A stretch of 64,000 nucleotides of DNA, from contig NW_020954585.1 of the NCBI RefSeq assembly GCF_900497805.2, positions 42,569,250-42,633,249 on the forward strand. The letters run 5' to 3'. Numbering within the stretch: the stretch's first letter is position 1; each line of letters opens with the position of its first letter. The notes beneath the pieces were generated by a model. It did no database searches, had not been told where the DNA came from, and worked only from the letters and a program-made list of their open reading frames with translations. Position numbers and translations under genes: made by a program. The stretch is from Vombatus ursinus (Eukaryota > Chordata > Mammalia > Diprotodontia > Vombatidae). This document shows positions 23,768 through 33,780 of this stretch, piece after piece.

Positions 23768-23894
23768 GACATGGGGTCAGCCAGATGCAGACAGGGAAGT
23801 TCTGTGCATGACTGAGGTTTACATTACACATAGACTATACGGAGGGGCATCATATCCATCAGCCTTTGACCACCAAGCACTTCACTAGACCCCG

Positions 23895-24540
23895 AGGATT
23901 CAAAAACAAAAGTGAGACAGTTCCTGCCTTCAGGACCTTAATATCGAGTTAGGGAAGACAACCTGAATGTATATACAAATAGATAAAAGGTGACAGGGGC
24001 AGGAGAAACAGGGAGTAGCAGCCGGGGGAATTGAGAAATACTTCGTGTACTGTATAAGGTGGCCCTTGAACTGAGTCTTTTTTTTCTTTTGGTGAGGCAG
24101 TTGGGGTTAAGTGACTTGCCCAGGGTCACACAACTAGTAAGTGTCAAGTATCTAAGATTGGATTTGAACCCAGGTCCTCCTGACTCCAAGGCCGGAGCTC
24201 TATCCACTGCAACACCTAGCTGCCCCTTGAGCTGAGTCTTGATACAAAGGCGTGCATTCCAGAGAAGGGCATAGAGATGGAAGGTGGAATGTCATGTATG
24301 AAGAATAGAAAGGAGAGTGTGGCTAGACAGGAGGGAAGGTATGTAATAAGGCTCGGCAAGTAGGTTGGAGACAAGGTTGTAAAGGCTTTGAATGATAAAT
24401 AGAGGAATTTATATTTGATTCTGGAAGTAATAGGGAGCCCATGAGGTTTATTGAACAGAGGAGTGACATCATCAGACCTGTGCTATAGAAAGATCACTTT
24501 GACAGCTGAGTGGAGAATGAACTGGAGCGGGGAGAAATAA
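23895..24540 (-). repeat. L2 LINE split by a SINE
   Basis: ACAGTTCCTGCCTTCAGGAC, GCATTCCAGAGAAGGGCAT, TTGTAAAGGCTTTGAATGAT, AGGAGTGACATCATCAGACC and GACAGCTGAGTGGAGAATG. Confidence 0.85.
24080..24226 (-). repeat. Short poly-A tRNA-SINE nested in L2, with TSD
   Basis: Antisense copy. TTGAACTGAGTCTT (24066-24079) and TTGAGCTGAGTCTT (24227-24240) flank it. Confidence 0.93.
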
Positions 24541-25064
24541 GGAGAGAAAAGTAGGGTGGTGGCAGATTGAGGGGAACTTGAATGCTCAGCAAGGATTTTG
24601 AAGATACTAACAGTATCTCCTTTAGAAATTTCTCTGTGCATTCTTTGGTCAGGTCCTCATTTTCTTCTCTCTCTTTAGTTTTGCCCTTTCTGCAGGTTGG
24701 CATGGTTACAAATTATTTTTGATCTGACAGCTTCATTCATTTACTATAGTTTCCACAATACACTTGGTAACTTCAAACTGTTGTTTTCTCACACATGCCA
24801 ACTGTAGGGGGTAGGTCTGATGTTAGTACCCTGTTAGTTCAGGAACAGGAAATTAAAAGGCATTTGCCAGTCAACAAAAGGAGATTTGCTCAGCCCTATG
24901 GATATACAACAAGGATATGAAGACGCTTAGCTTCTATAGACTTGCCACCCCTCCTTATCTCCATGTGAAGGCACATTTGGTCAACAAGGCAGATGTGGGG
25001 TGTTAGACACCCACCAAGTTGGAGGGGCCCCAATTCCAAATTGAGACTTTTTATGCCCTTAGGT
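24541..25064. other. Unassigned stretch
   Basis: From about 24805 the sequence has a mobile-element feel (TGTAGGGGGTAGGTCTG), but I cannot name a family or define ends. Confidence 0.35.
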
Positions 25065-25078
25065 GACCGGGAGCTATG

Positions 25079-25080
25079 TT

Positions 25081-25112
<32 letters not shown>

Positions 25113-25250
25113 GGGTTGGGCAATGAGGGGTAAGCAACTTGCCCAGAGTCGCACAGCTAGTAAGTGTTATGTGTCTGAGGCTGGATTTGAACTCAGGTCC
25201 TCCTGAATCCAGGGCTGGTGCTCTATCCACCATGCCACCTAGACACCCCC
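25079..25250 (-). repeat. Short poly-A tRNA-SINE with TSD
   Basis: GTTTT-repeat (poly-A) start, CAGCTAGTAAGTGTTATGTG and head complement. GACCGGGAGCTATG (25065-25078) and GACCAGGGAGCTATG (25251-25265) flank it. Confidence 0.92.
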
Positions 25251-25447
25251 GACCAGGGAGCTATGTCAAGAGAAGCAGAGGCCCATCCGGTCTTGATGAC
25301 AGCTTTGTCCCCTTTCAGGGAAAACTAAAAGAAGAGGACCCTGGTGGGTATTGGTCCTTTCATACCATATTAGAACACAAAAGTTGTTTTCTCAATTCAC
25401 GTAGAATAAGAAGAATAAAAATAATAACTTACATTTACATAGTAGAG

Positions 25448-25800
25448 TAGATTAGATAAAGCATTAAGTACTTACTATGTGCCAGACAGTGTACTAAGTG
25501 TTGGGAATACAAAACACAAGCAGAAAAGACAGGCTTTGTGATCAAGAAGCTCCAATTCTGTTGGAGGGAGACAACACCTAAAAGGTAGCTGAAGGGGGTC
25601 AGGGGTGGTGGGGAAGGTACCCACAAAGGGGCAAAGGAGAACAGTTTGGAAAGTCAGGAGTTGAGCTGGATTAGGAGTGAGTATGATTGATGTAGGTAAT
25701 TCCTCAAAAGGAAATTCTGGGGAGGAACTCAGGGAATGAAGGACGAGGCTGCAAGAATAGAGGCATCTCCAGCTTGAGAAGGCAGCTGGAGTGGAGGTGG
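25448..25800 (-). repeat. L2-type LINE
   Basis: AAGTACTTACTATGTGCCAG and GACAACACCTAAAAGGTAGC mark the same L2-tailed subfamily as 4619 and 35356. Confidence 0.7.
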
Positions 25801-25811
25801 AAAAACTCCAT

Positions 25812-25980
25812 GTGGTAGAGAGAACATTGGACTTAGACCTGAGTTAGCATCCCAACTCTGCCATCTTGTAGCTATGGGAACCTTGGGATGTCATTTTATC
25901 CCTCTTAGTGAGACTCAATTTCCTCGTCTGCAAAATGATGATCTCTAAGGTTCCTTCCATCTGTGTAATTCTGTGACTCT
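25812..25980 (+). repeat. MIR-type SINE
   Basis: GTGGTAGAGAGAACATTGGA, CTCAATTTCCTCGTCTGC and a CR1-like 3' end (CTAAGGTTCCTTCCATCTG). Confidence 0.8.
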
Positions 25981-25996
25981 GTAATCTCTTTCTCTG

Positions 25997-26031
<35 letters not shown>

Positions 26032-26070
26032 GCCTCTGTCTCTCTCTCCCTCTCTCTCTTACACACAAAC
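25981..26070. repeat. (TCTG/TC)n simple repeat
   Basis: Pyrimidine-rich CTCTGTCTCTGTCTC tract directly after the MIR end, then ACACAAACACA. Confidence 0.93.
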
Positions 26071-26989
26071 ACATCTGTTTGTTTATACACACTCCATATT
26101 TACTATGGGTTAATGAATAAATGTATTGGGGGGGAGGGCACAGGCAGGGAATGGGAGAGGAGTGCCCTGGTGACATCACAAAGAAGTAAGGGTTTCTAAG
26201 GAATGTCTCCCGAAAAACAGATTTTTCCCTTGGTCTTTTACAGAGTAGAAAGAGGTTTGCATAGCCTCTTTTCTTTGTGGTCCCCAGGTCTTCTAATTGA
26301 CCAGATGTCTTCTGTGCCCCGCCTCAACTTAACTCTCCACATATCTTTGCTGATTAGCTCAGTACCCAGTGACTGCTTGCCTTAGGGATGTCCAAGTGTT
26401 TTCAGCACTGGGTCGCCTGCGAAGCTATCCAGATGTGTGTGGGCTGTGGGAATTTTTCATTGTTAACAGTGTTGAAGATTTATCTATTAGTAATTTAAAA
26501 GATAGGAATGTTTTATCAGCAATGAAAATGCAGTCCAAAAAAAAAACCAGTTTAATCGATTTTATTTGTACAAAAGTGCACAGTTAGAGGCTCTGAGCTA
26601 GTCACTGATCAATTCTGATCAAATCCATTAGCATATTATTATTGAACAGACTAAATTATTCTTGAGACCTGCAGGGTGTGATTAGTCAGGCATATCTTGG
26701 TTCTACCTTCAGATTTACATCAGTGATAATGGCTTTCAGTTACCATTGTAGCAGTTTTATAAAATGGTATCAATATTCACCATGCCCCCAGAAACCAAAC
26801 ATTGCCAAGAATTTGGCCACTTCAGCTACAAATTTCAGGTGGTTGGACCTTGCTGGCCCTAGTCCTATGTGTTAGCTGTGCTAACCTAATATTTTAACTA
26901 ACCAATTCAGGTAAAAACATTTTAAATAGAAATCTCTTGACCTTCACCCAGGTGTCTTCAAGAGAACTCCATTTGACCCATGGGCCAGT
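26071..26989. other. Repeat-poor stretch, candidate conserved non-coding DNA
   Basis: No interspersed repeat recognised between about 26180 and 26980. TCAATTCTGATCAAATCC and TTAGCATATTATTATTGAAC (26608-26645) are homeodomain/POU-site-like. No exon is apparent. Confidence 0.35.
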
Positions 26990-27135
26990 TCAGAGGTCTG
27001 CAAACTGAGGCACATGAGTCAAATCCATCCTTCCACATGTTTTTGTTTTACATTTTAAAATGTAAAAACCATTCATCACACAAAAACAGTCAGTAGGCTG
27101 GATTCAGCCCATGGCCCATGGTTGCCGGTTGGGCC
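26990..27135. mobile_element. hAT-like DNA transposon remnant (tentative)
   Basis: AGGTCTGCAAACTGAGGC at the left and GGATTCAGCCCATGGCCC at the right resemble hAT elements bounded by 'GGTCTGCAAACT' and 'GGCCC' motifs. No reliable TSD. Confidence 0.35.
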
Positions 27136-27249
27136 CTGGTCTAGATGGTTGATTGAGACCTCCATAGCAGTGCCATTCTTCTTTAATCACTTCCACATAT
27201 TAATACTTATACTTATTAATACTAACATTATGCTAATAACTTAGCAACA

Positions 27250-28265
27250 TTCACACAACTTGTTGATCCTACTTCCCTAACATCACTTGAATCCATTCCA
27301 TCTCTGTCCCCTCATACAGCCTCTCCCCACATCCAGGCCAGAGTCATCTCTTACTTATACTAATATAATATCCTTCTGATTTTTCCTCCCAGCCTCCAGT
27401 CTCTTCCTTTGCCAATACAGCCTCCATAGAACTACCAGGTTGATATTCCCAAAATGTGGATCTGACCATGTCATCCCACCACACATGCACACACATTCAA
27501 AATTCATCACTGGCTTCCTACTGGCCCTAGTATACAATACAAAAAAAAACAAAAAACACACCTGTATATTTATCCTGCATATATTCTATTTGTATACAGT
27601 TCCTTGCATGTTATTTCCCACATTAGAGATTCTGAGCTCCTTGAGAGCAGACCCTGATTTTGCCTTCCTTTATATCCCCAGCATTTAGCACATTGCCTGG
27701 TACGTAGTAAGCACTTAATAAATGTTTCTTGACTTGACTTGACCGTCTTATTTAAAGCTCTCCACAGTCTGACTCCCACCTAAATTTCCAGGATTTTTCC
27801 ATAGTATTCTTTCATGCTTTTTCCATTTTAGTTAAACTGAGCAGCTAGTTATTTGTTCCCTGTACTTAATATTTCATTTTTTGCCATAGAGCAAGCAATA
27901 TCCCATGTTTGGAATACATTTTGTCCTCACCTCTGCTAGAGGTGAATCGCCTAGGGTCCTTTAAAGCACAGCTCAGGAGTGCCACCTTCTACAGGTGACC
28001 TTTTCTGATTCCTTCCTTGGATCTTAAGTTATTAGCATTCTCTCCCTCTTAAAATTATTTTACCTTACTTTGTATATGTTTTATATTTATTTACATGCTG
28101 TATTGCCTCTAATAGTATGTAAAATCCTTGAGTACAGGGACTGGTTGGTTTGTTTGTTTTTTTGTTTGTTTTTGGAGTTGTTGGGGTTTTTTCCCTATCC
28201 CTAGAACCTACCAGTTCAGGTTATATAGTAAGTGCTTAATAAATGTTTGTTGAATTGAAATTAAT
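27250..28265 (+). repeat. L2 LINE with a second L2 nested inside
   Basis: CTCCCAGCCTCCAGTCTCTT, GACCATGTCATCCCACC, then (after the insert) TTTAAAGCTCTCCACAGTC, GTTTGGAATACATTTTG and the end AGTGCTTAATAAATGTTTG, all in L2 order. Confidence 0.85.
27545..27740 (+). repeat. Nested L2 3' end
   Basis: A second complete L2 terminus (CAGCATTTAGCACATTGCC, TAAGCACTTAATAAATG) interrupts the older L2 between its ATACAATACAAA and TTTAAAGCTC parts. Confidence 0.8.
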
Positions 28266-28711
28266 TGAATTTGATTTCACATAGACTGCCAACAACAAAC
28301 AACATAGGCATAGAGTCTTTACTAACATTTTACATTCCTGCTTGATTCAGGGACATAAACTTGGTCTTACAATTACTAATTGATCCATTAATGTAAAATC
28401 AATTCGGTTCACCCTTACAATTACTGTCAGCCTGTGGGCATCATTATTGATTCATCAGTTACCAGCCAGCTCATTCTACTCCTGTCCTAATGGAGTACAT
28501 GGAGAGAACTGGAGTTGTATTTCTGAGATTACAGCTCCTCTGGACCTTGTGGTTCACCCAATCTGATCAAATATTCTGTTGTTTTCCTCTGTCAAATAGT
28601 TGAAATAAATAACATGTGTTAATATATCTTTTGGCTTCAGTGAAAAGCATTTTAACTGTTATTCTCCTTGACCTATATTCATATTATTTAATTCCTTTTA
28701 AGGGAAGTCTT
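28266..28711. other. Unassigned intronic stretch
   Basis: About 450 bp between two L2 pieces with nothing recognised. Confidence 0.5.
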
Positions 28712-29035
28712 TGAGATTCAACAATTCAGTGTAATAAACATATATTAGCAAAACATTGGGTAGGTGCTAAGGGAAACACAAAGTTCAAATAAGACATGGC
28801 CCTGTACTCATGGAGTTTATAGTCTTATAGGGACAAATGCACTGATATCTAGGGCAAAACATGTTATGTCACATCCCAGGAAGGGAAAGACTTTACTGAT
28901 AAGAAAATTCAAGGAAGATTCCCTAGAAGAGATGGCACGTGACTTGGGAATTCAATAGACTTAATTCACAGTGTACATGAAGGCACAGAAGGCAAACGTG
29001 GGGCTTGTTCAAGGAACAGAAAAAAGAAAAGAAGC
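28712..29035 (-). repeat. L2 LINE 3' part
   Basis: CATGGAGTTTATAGTCTTAT, AAGGAAGATTCCCTAGAAGA and ATGAAGGCACAGAAGGC. Confidence 0.65.
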
Positions 29036-29144
29036 TCAAATAATACATCCTTTACATCCTCAATTACTAAATAAATTACTGTTAGTAGCTTTTAATTTCT
29101 TACAGTGCCATTGGGTTCCAAGTAATTAGGAGAAGAGAAGACTG

Positions 29145-29252
29145 TTTGAGACAGTAAGATCCGTGAGGTCAGGATCTACATACTTTCTAAACTCTCCCAA
29201 AATCTAGCACAGTACTCTGCACACAGTAGATACTTAATAAATGTTTGTTGAA
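29145..29252 (+). repeat. L2 LINE 3' end
   Basis: AATCTAGCACAGTACTCTGC and AGATACTTAATAAATGTTTG. Confidence 0.75.
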
Positions 29253-29309
29253 TGGGATCTGTTTGGAGTCAGGTTATGGAAAGCTTTAAATAAGAAGGTC
29301 AAATCACGT

Positions 29310-29445
29310 CAAGTCAAATCCATGAACATTTACAAGTGCTTACTATGTGCCAGGTTATTTTAAACGGTGTATGTGTTTGTGTGTGTGTGTATATACATAC
29401 ATATATGTATATGTATGTATGTGTGTAAGTGTAAGTTTCTATGTG
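29310..29445. repeat. L2 end (-) running into a TG/TATG repeat
   Basis: TGCTTACTATGTGCCAGG (antisense L2 end) is followed by GTGTGTGTGTGTATATACAT and TATGTATGTATGTG. Confidence 0.7.
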
Positions 29446-29469
29446 CGTATAAGGAGAGAGAAAGAGAAT

Positions 29470-29731
29470 AGAGGTTCTAGACCCCTTTGGCAGACTAATA
29501 AAGCCTATGGATCCCTCTTCTAAATAATGTTTTTATACTTAAAATAAAACACATAGAAACTCAGTGTGGATACTTGATCAGTTTAGCCCACTGCAGCCCA
29601 GAATTCCTAAGCTCAAGAGATCCACCAGCCTCAGCCTTAGGAAACAGGAAACTATTTCAATTATATTGAAATATAGTTATTAAATTTTTTAAAGACAAGT
29701 TCATGAGTCTCAGGTTAAGAACCCTTGGTAT
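29470..29731 (+). mobile_element. hAT-like DNA transposon remnant with 7SL insert
   Basis: ACCCCTTTGGCAGACTAATA, AATTATATTGAAATATAG and the terminal AGGTTAAGAACCC. The antisense 7SL fragment at 29581 interrupts it. Confidence 0.75.
29581..29639 (-). pseudogene. 7SL Alu-domain fragment, antisense
   Basis: On the minus strand this reads as the 7SL 5' domain (GGCTGAGGCTGGTGG, CTCTTGAGCTTAGGA, TTCTGGGCTGCAGTG). It sits inside a hAT remnant, between the TACATAGGATT-like part and the AATTATATTGAAAT part of that family. Only about 59 nt remain. Confidence 0.75.
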
Positions 29732-29744
29732 TGAGAGTATGGCC

Positions 29745-29965
29745 AGAGAATCAGCCTTGGGATCAGGGTGACTTAATTCACATCCTATCTCTGTCTATGT
29801 GACCCTAAACAAATTATTTAACCCCTCAGTGTCCCCAGCCAATCTTTGAGATTATAAACTGCAGAAATTGTTGAAGTGCTGAGGTAAAGTAAGTTTCCTT
29901 ACTGAAGCTTGCCATACCAATGAAATCACAGGTCCAAAGTGAAAAAAAAATAAAATAAAAAATTT
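29745..29965 (+). repeat. tRNA-derived SINE (Ther-2-like), A-tailed
   Basis: Head GCCAGAGAATCAGCCTTGGG; body GAGATTATAAACTGCAGAAA, ATACCAATGAAATCACAGGT; then an A-rich tail. Confidence 0.75.
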
Positions 29966-30091
29966 TAATGAGTATCTAGACTGACTTGTCAAGGACTTGT
30001 GATTTCTTCAGGATGGAAATCCCTAAAGATTATAACCTAACTATAACTTGAAGTGTTAGATAATTATCTAAAGTATTAGAATTTGTTACTT

Positions 30092-30255
30092 GGGGCAGCT
30101 AGGTGGTGCAGTGAATAGAGCTCCGGCCCTGGAGTCAGGAGAACCTGAGGTCAAATCTGGCCTCAGACACTTGACACTTACTAGTTGTGTGACACTGGGC
30201 AAGTCACTTAACCCCGATTGCCTCACCAAAATGCAAAAAAAAAAAAAAAAAAAAA
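30092..30255 (+). repeat. Short poly-A tRNA-SINE with TSD
   Basis: Full copy with a pure A tail of about 20. AGAATTTGTTACTT (30078-30091) and AGAATTTGTGACTT (30256-30269) flank it. The long pure tail suggests a fairly young insertion. Confidence 0.94.
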
Positions 30256-30261
30256 AGAATT

Positions 30262-30350
30262 TGTGACTTGCCTATGATCACACAGCTAGTTAGTGTCAAA
30301 GGTGAGATCTTGGCCACGCCTTCCCAGACTCCAGGTCTGTCACTCTGGCT
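30262..30350 (-). repeat. MIR-type SINE fragment
   Basis: GATCACACAGCTAGTTAGTG and CCCAGACTCCAGGTCTG. Confidence 0.65.
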
Positions 30351-30388
30351 TCTATACGTAATAGCTCTATTTCCATAGATGCATTTAA

Positions 30389-30690
30389 GTGGAGTGTGGT
30401 GGTGCACACCTGTAATCCCTGCTACCGAGAAGGCTGAGCTGGTGCTGAATCTCTTGAGCTAAGGAGTTCTGGACTGCACTGGGCTAAGCTAGCCACAGTG
30501 GCAGAGTCCACAATCAGCATAATGTGACCCATGGAGCAGGAAGCTACTAGACTGCCCACGTTATGGCACACTGGCCCACATTGGAAAGAGCACAAGTCAA
30601 AATTCTCAGGCTAATTAGTAATAGGATCAGACAGGGCCATGAGTAGACACTGTACTCCTAACCTAGGTGAGATAGGAAGACACTGTCTCA
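30389..30690 (+). pseudogene. 7SL (SRP RNA) pseudogene, full length
   Basis: About 302 nt match 7SL end to end: GTGTGGTGGTGCACACCTGT, AGGAGTTCTGGACTGCA, CAGCATAATGTGACC, CCCACATTGGAAAGAGCA, TAGTAATAGGATCAGA and the 3' end AAGACACTGTCTC. The expected A-tail position is occupied by a TG/CA microsatellite (30692-30732), which may have grown from the tail. I could not define a target-site duplication. Substitutions throughout suggest a retropseudogene rather than an active SRP RNA gene. Confidence 0.88.
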
Positions 30691-30691
30691 A

Positions 30692-30732
30692 ATATATGTG
30701 TGTGTGTGTGTGTGTATACACACACACACCTA
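30692..30732. repeat. (TG)n-(CA)n self-complementary microsatellite
   Basis: A TG run passes through TATACA into a CA run, so the tract is an inverted repeat as well as a Z-DNA-prone sequence. Confidence 0.92.
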
Positions 30733-31024
30733 GACACATGTATGTATTTGTCTGCATACATATACACATATAATATGTATTTTATAAATGTGTGTTATAT
30801 AAACAAATATAATATATCAGGAAGGGAAGATGGTACAGTTTGGTGGTCCTTTGTCTCTCTGGAAAGAACAGATTTGGTGACTATAATTTCACCAATGTTG
30901 GCACCCCATCCAAAGTCACAGATCATAACCCACCTAAAACTGCCCATCCTAGGAGATTCTTTTCCATGTCCTTCCAGAATCCTCTAATAGAGGGCATATC
31001 CAGCCTCCCAGAGTAGTTCCTCTA

Positions 31025-31235
31025 AATCAAAGGATCTTAAACTTTTATGTGTCATGCACCCCTTAGGCCATCTAATAAAATCCATGTGTCCCTTCTCTCA
31101 ATAACTTTTTTAATTAATTCATAATTAAAGGAAATGCTAAATTTTAGAGGTTAGTGAAAATAAAGATGTAAAATTTTCCCATTCAAGTTCACAGAACCCC
31201 CCACCCTAAAATCTATCAATGGGCAAGTCAAGACC
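31025..31235 (+). mobile_element. hAT-like DNA transposon remnant
   Basis: GGATCTTAAACTTTTATGTG, AAAGGAAATGCTAAATTTTA, GAGGTTAGTGAAAATAAAGA and TTCAAGTTCACAGAACCCC. It keeps an internal part lost from the copies at 29470 and 57936. Confidence 0.65.
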
Positions 31236-31496
31236 CCCTTATTCCAGGGGATACCAGTGTAACATTTGGCCTCTTCATGTATCATCCCTAACTCTCCCTA
31301 CATAGCTCGTCCCACCTAACCATACATTCACTAGATGTCCTTTATGCCATGGCGCATATACATAATCATTATTAATGTGCAGAAGCCTATTTATACCTAC
31401 CATGTATGTCTGTAACCCTTTGTGCTATCTGTAACTCTGATTCTTTTGATACTGTGATGGTCCATGATTCACAGTCACATCTCATCATGAGGAAAG
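31236..31496. other. Unassigned intronic stretch
   Basis: Nothing recognised. Confidence 0.5.
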
Positions 31497-31586
31497 TATA
31501 TGCATATATACATATGTATGTGTATGTGTATACATGAATGTGTGTATACGTTCATATACTTATGTGTAATGTGCTTCAGCATGTGG

Positions 31587-31641
31587 CATATGCATGCATC
31601 ATGCATGCATGTGGCATGCGCATGCATGATGCATGCATATG
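31587..31641. repeat. Perfect palindrome, 22-bp arms, 11-nt loop
   Basis: 31587-31608 (CATATGCATGCATCATGC...) is the exact reverse complement of 31620-31641. The surrounding 31497-31680 is rich in TATG and ATGC repeats. It could extrude as a cruciform. Confidence 0.93.
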
Positions 31642-31680
31642 GTCATGCATGAGTTCATGCATATGTGTATACTTGTAAAC

Positions 31681-31875
31681 AGGAAGCCATGTGGCACAGT
31701 GAAAAGAGTCTAGATTTGAAGTGTAGGGACCTGGGTCAAAATTCCAGCTCTGACATTTACTTATCTGTGTAACTTAGCCCAAGTCACTTAACTGGGCCTC
31801 ATCTTCCTTACCCATAAAATGAAAGGATTGAACTCCTAAATCCCTAAGGTCTCTTCAAGCTCTAAATCTATGAGA
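31681..31875 (+). repeat. MIR-like SINE with CR1-like 3' end
   Basis: GCCATGTGGCACAGTGAAAA head, then AGCCCAAGTCACTTAACTG, ending CTAAGGTCTCTTCAAGCTC and AAATCTATGAG, a CR1/L3-type terminus. Confidence 0.75.
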
Positions 31876-31889
31876 GGTTAAGTGACTTT

Positions 31890-32105
31890 CAAAATCAGGA
31901 AGACCTGAGTTCAAATCATATCTCTGACCCATACTGGCTGTGGGATCTTGGACGAGCAAGGTACTCCCCCTCTCAGTACCTAAGGCAATTGGATAAGACT
32001 CTTAAGTTACAGAATAGCTGCTGATCTATAATGTAAAGGAAATTTACCACTCATCACTAGGAGTTATCTACACTGATGAAATCACAAATCTGGATCCCCA
32101 GATTT
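31890..32105 (+). repeat. tRNA-derived SINE (Ther-2-like)
   Basis: GAGTTCAAATCATATCTCTG, TAAGACTCTTAAGTTACAG and CACTGATGAAATCACAAATC. Confidence 0.7.
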
Positions 32106-32504
32106 ATATAAGTAGATACAGACAAATATATGGCCATCATTTTCCCTTCATGGGGCAGCAGGAAAGGATTTTCTTAATAGAATGCTACAATCATGCAGCA
32201 CTGAAAACATAAAAGTTGTCAGAATAAAGAAAAACTAAAGATAAAACTCCTTTTTAAAAATTTTTGAAAAAACTATGCTTCCTCTGTGATCCCGTACCTT
32301 CAAAAAACGTGGGCCTGAAAAAGTACAGATCAAAAGGTTTATTTCCAAAACAAAAGAACAAGACAGCAAATGAGCGTGAGGAGAAACCATCATCCCAAAT
32401 AATTCTGTGCCTCTAGTTTTACATAAAGCATTATTTCAATCCAAAAAACTCATGATAATCTATGTTGATTGGGTTACTAAGTCAGTTATTTGTTCTGAAA
32501 TAAT
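32106..32504. other. Unassigned intronic stretch
   Basis: About 400 bp with no recognised family. Confidence 0.5.
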
Positions 32505-32592
32505 TGAATTCAATTTAACAAATGTTTATTAGGTTCTATGGTTTAGGGCATTGTGCTTGGGTCTGGGAGAGCTACAAACATGAAGAAGGCAC
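32505..32592 (-). repeat. L2 LINE 3' end
   Basis: CAAATGTTTATTAGGTTCTA and GGGCATTGTGCTTGGGTCTG. Confidence 0.65.
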
Positions 32593-32869
32593 AGTTTCTT
32601 CCCTCCAGAATGAATATATAAATACGTGAATGAATAAAAAAGCTTGAGTTTGGGAATGAAAAAATCCAAGAAACCTGACTGCTCACGTGCCTTCAATGAG
32701 ATGGGAATCACATCTGTTCTTTTCAGAGAGATGGAGCACCAGCAAATCTTATTAGCATCTTCCCTGCCCCCCTTGACACTGACACCTGGCTTACTGATGT
32801 AACCTAAGGACCACAGGACCTTGCTATGTGCACCAGCACTGCACCCTGAACATCTCCAGACCCCGCCAT

Positions 32870-33016
32870 ATGCTTTGCAGCTAAACTTTATTTTTATGGG
32901 TTATCTCCCCCAATTAGAGAGTGAACTCCTTGAGATCAGGTTTGTCTATCTTGTTTCTTAGAAATATTTCTGTCCCAACACTTAGCATAATTTCTTGGCA
33001 TATAGTAAATGCTTAA
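32870..33016 (+). repeat. L2 LINE 3' end
   Basis: GAGAGTGAACTCCTTGAGAT, CCCAACACTTAGCATAATTT and ATAGTAAATGCTTAAAAATG. Confidence 0.75.
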
Positions 33017-33029
33017 AAATGCTTTTTCA

Positions 33030-33780
33030 TTTATTCATTTAAAAAGCATTTACTAAGTGTTTACTCTGCAAAGCTCAAGTTTGCATTCTAATTATGCTAT
33101 ACTCTATGGCTACAGATTGTAGATCCTTGCCATCTCTGCAGAATCAAAATTGAAGGTGACCCAAAGGGCAATGTAGAGAGACTGGTGGTGGGCAAAAGTA
33201 GATGCAGCATATTAACAATAACTTGTATGCCAAAAGTTGTGTAAAAGACAATGTATGATTGGGCAGGCAAAAAATGAAGATAGCACATATTCACAGATAG
33301 ATGCAATACAAATTAGACATTAAGTGCAAAGAAGAGGGCCTTTTAAATCACCTAGAGAAATTCAAGAAAGGAGAGGTAAAAAAAACTAAAAGTAAATAAA
33401 TAAATTTTTAAAAAAGAAAAAAAAAAAGAAAGGAGAGGTAACATCCAGCTGTGGAGTCAGGGAAGGCAGCATAGGAGGGCAGCACCTGAATCGGGTCTTA
33501 AAGAAAGGGATTGATTTCAGTAGGCAGATATTTCATGCTGTGGAGATGACATGAGCAAAGGCAGGAAATGGAAGAAGGAGGGATGATGCATAATCCAGTT
33601 TGGCTGAAACAAAAAGTGTTATATGTAAAGAAGTGTTATATGGGAGTAGAATGAAAACGGTGTGCAGAATGGGAGGCAATTGATTGTAGGAATGCTGAGG
33701 CAGCAGCTTTCCCAACATATGAGCCATCCATTTTCCAACCCAGTCAAAAACAAAGACCTCCAGCACTTCTAATTCACTTC
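33030..33780 (-). repeat. L2-type LINE, decayed
   Basis: AAAGCATTTACTAAGTGTTT start, then GGCAGATATTTCATGCTGTG and AGCAAAGGCAGGAAATGG; contains the A-rich insertion at 33380. The middle is weak. Confidence 0.55.
33380..33426 (+). mobile_element. A-rich insertion with perfect 15-bp TSD
   Basis: AGAAAGGAGAGGTAA occurs exactly at 33365-33379 and 33427-33441. The 47 nt between are almost pure A/T with an A-rich top strand (CTAAAAGTAAATAAATAAAT, then A runs). It looks like a LINE-mediated insertion truncated nearly to its poly-A tail. Confidence 0.85.
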
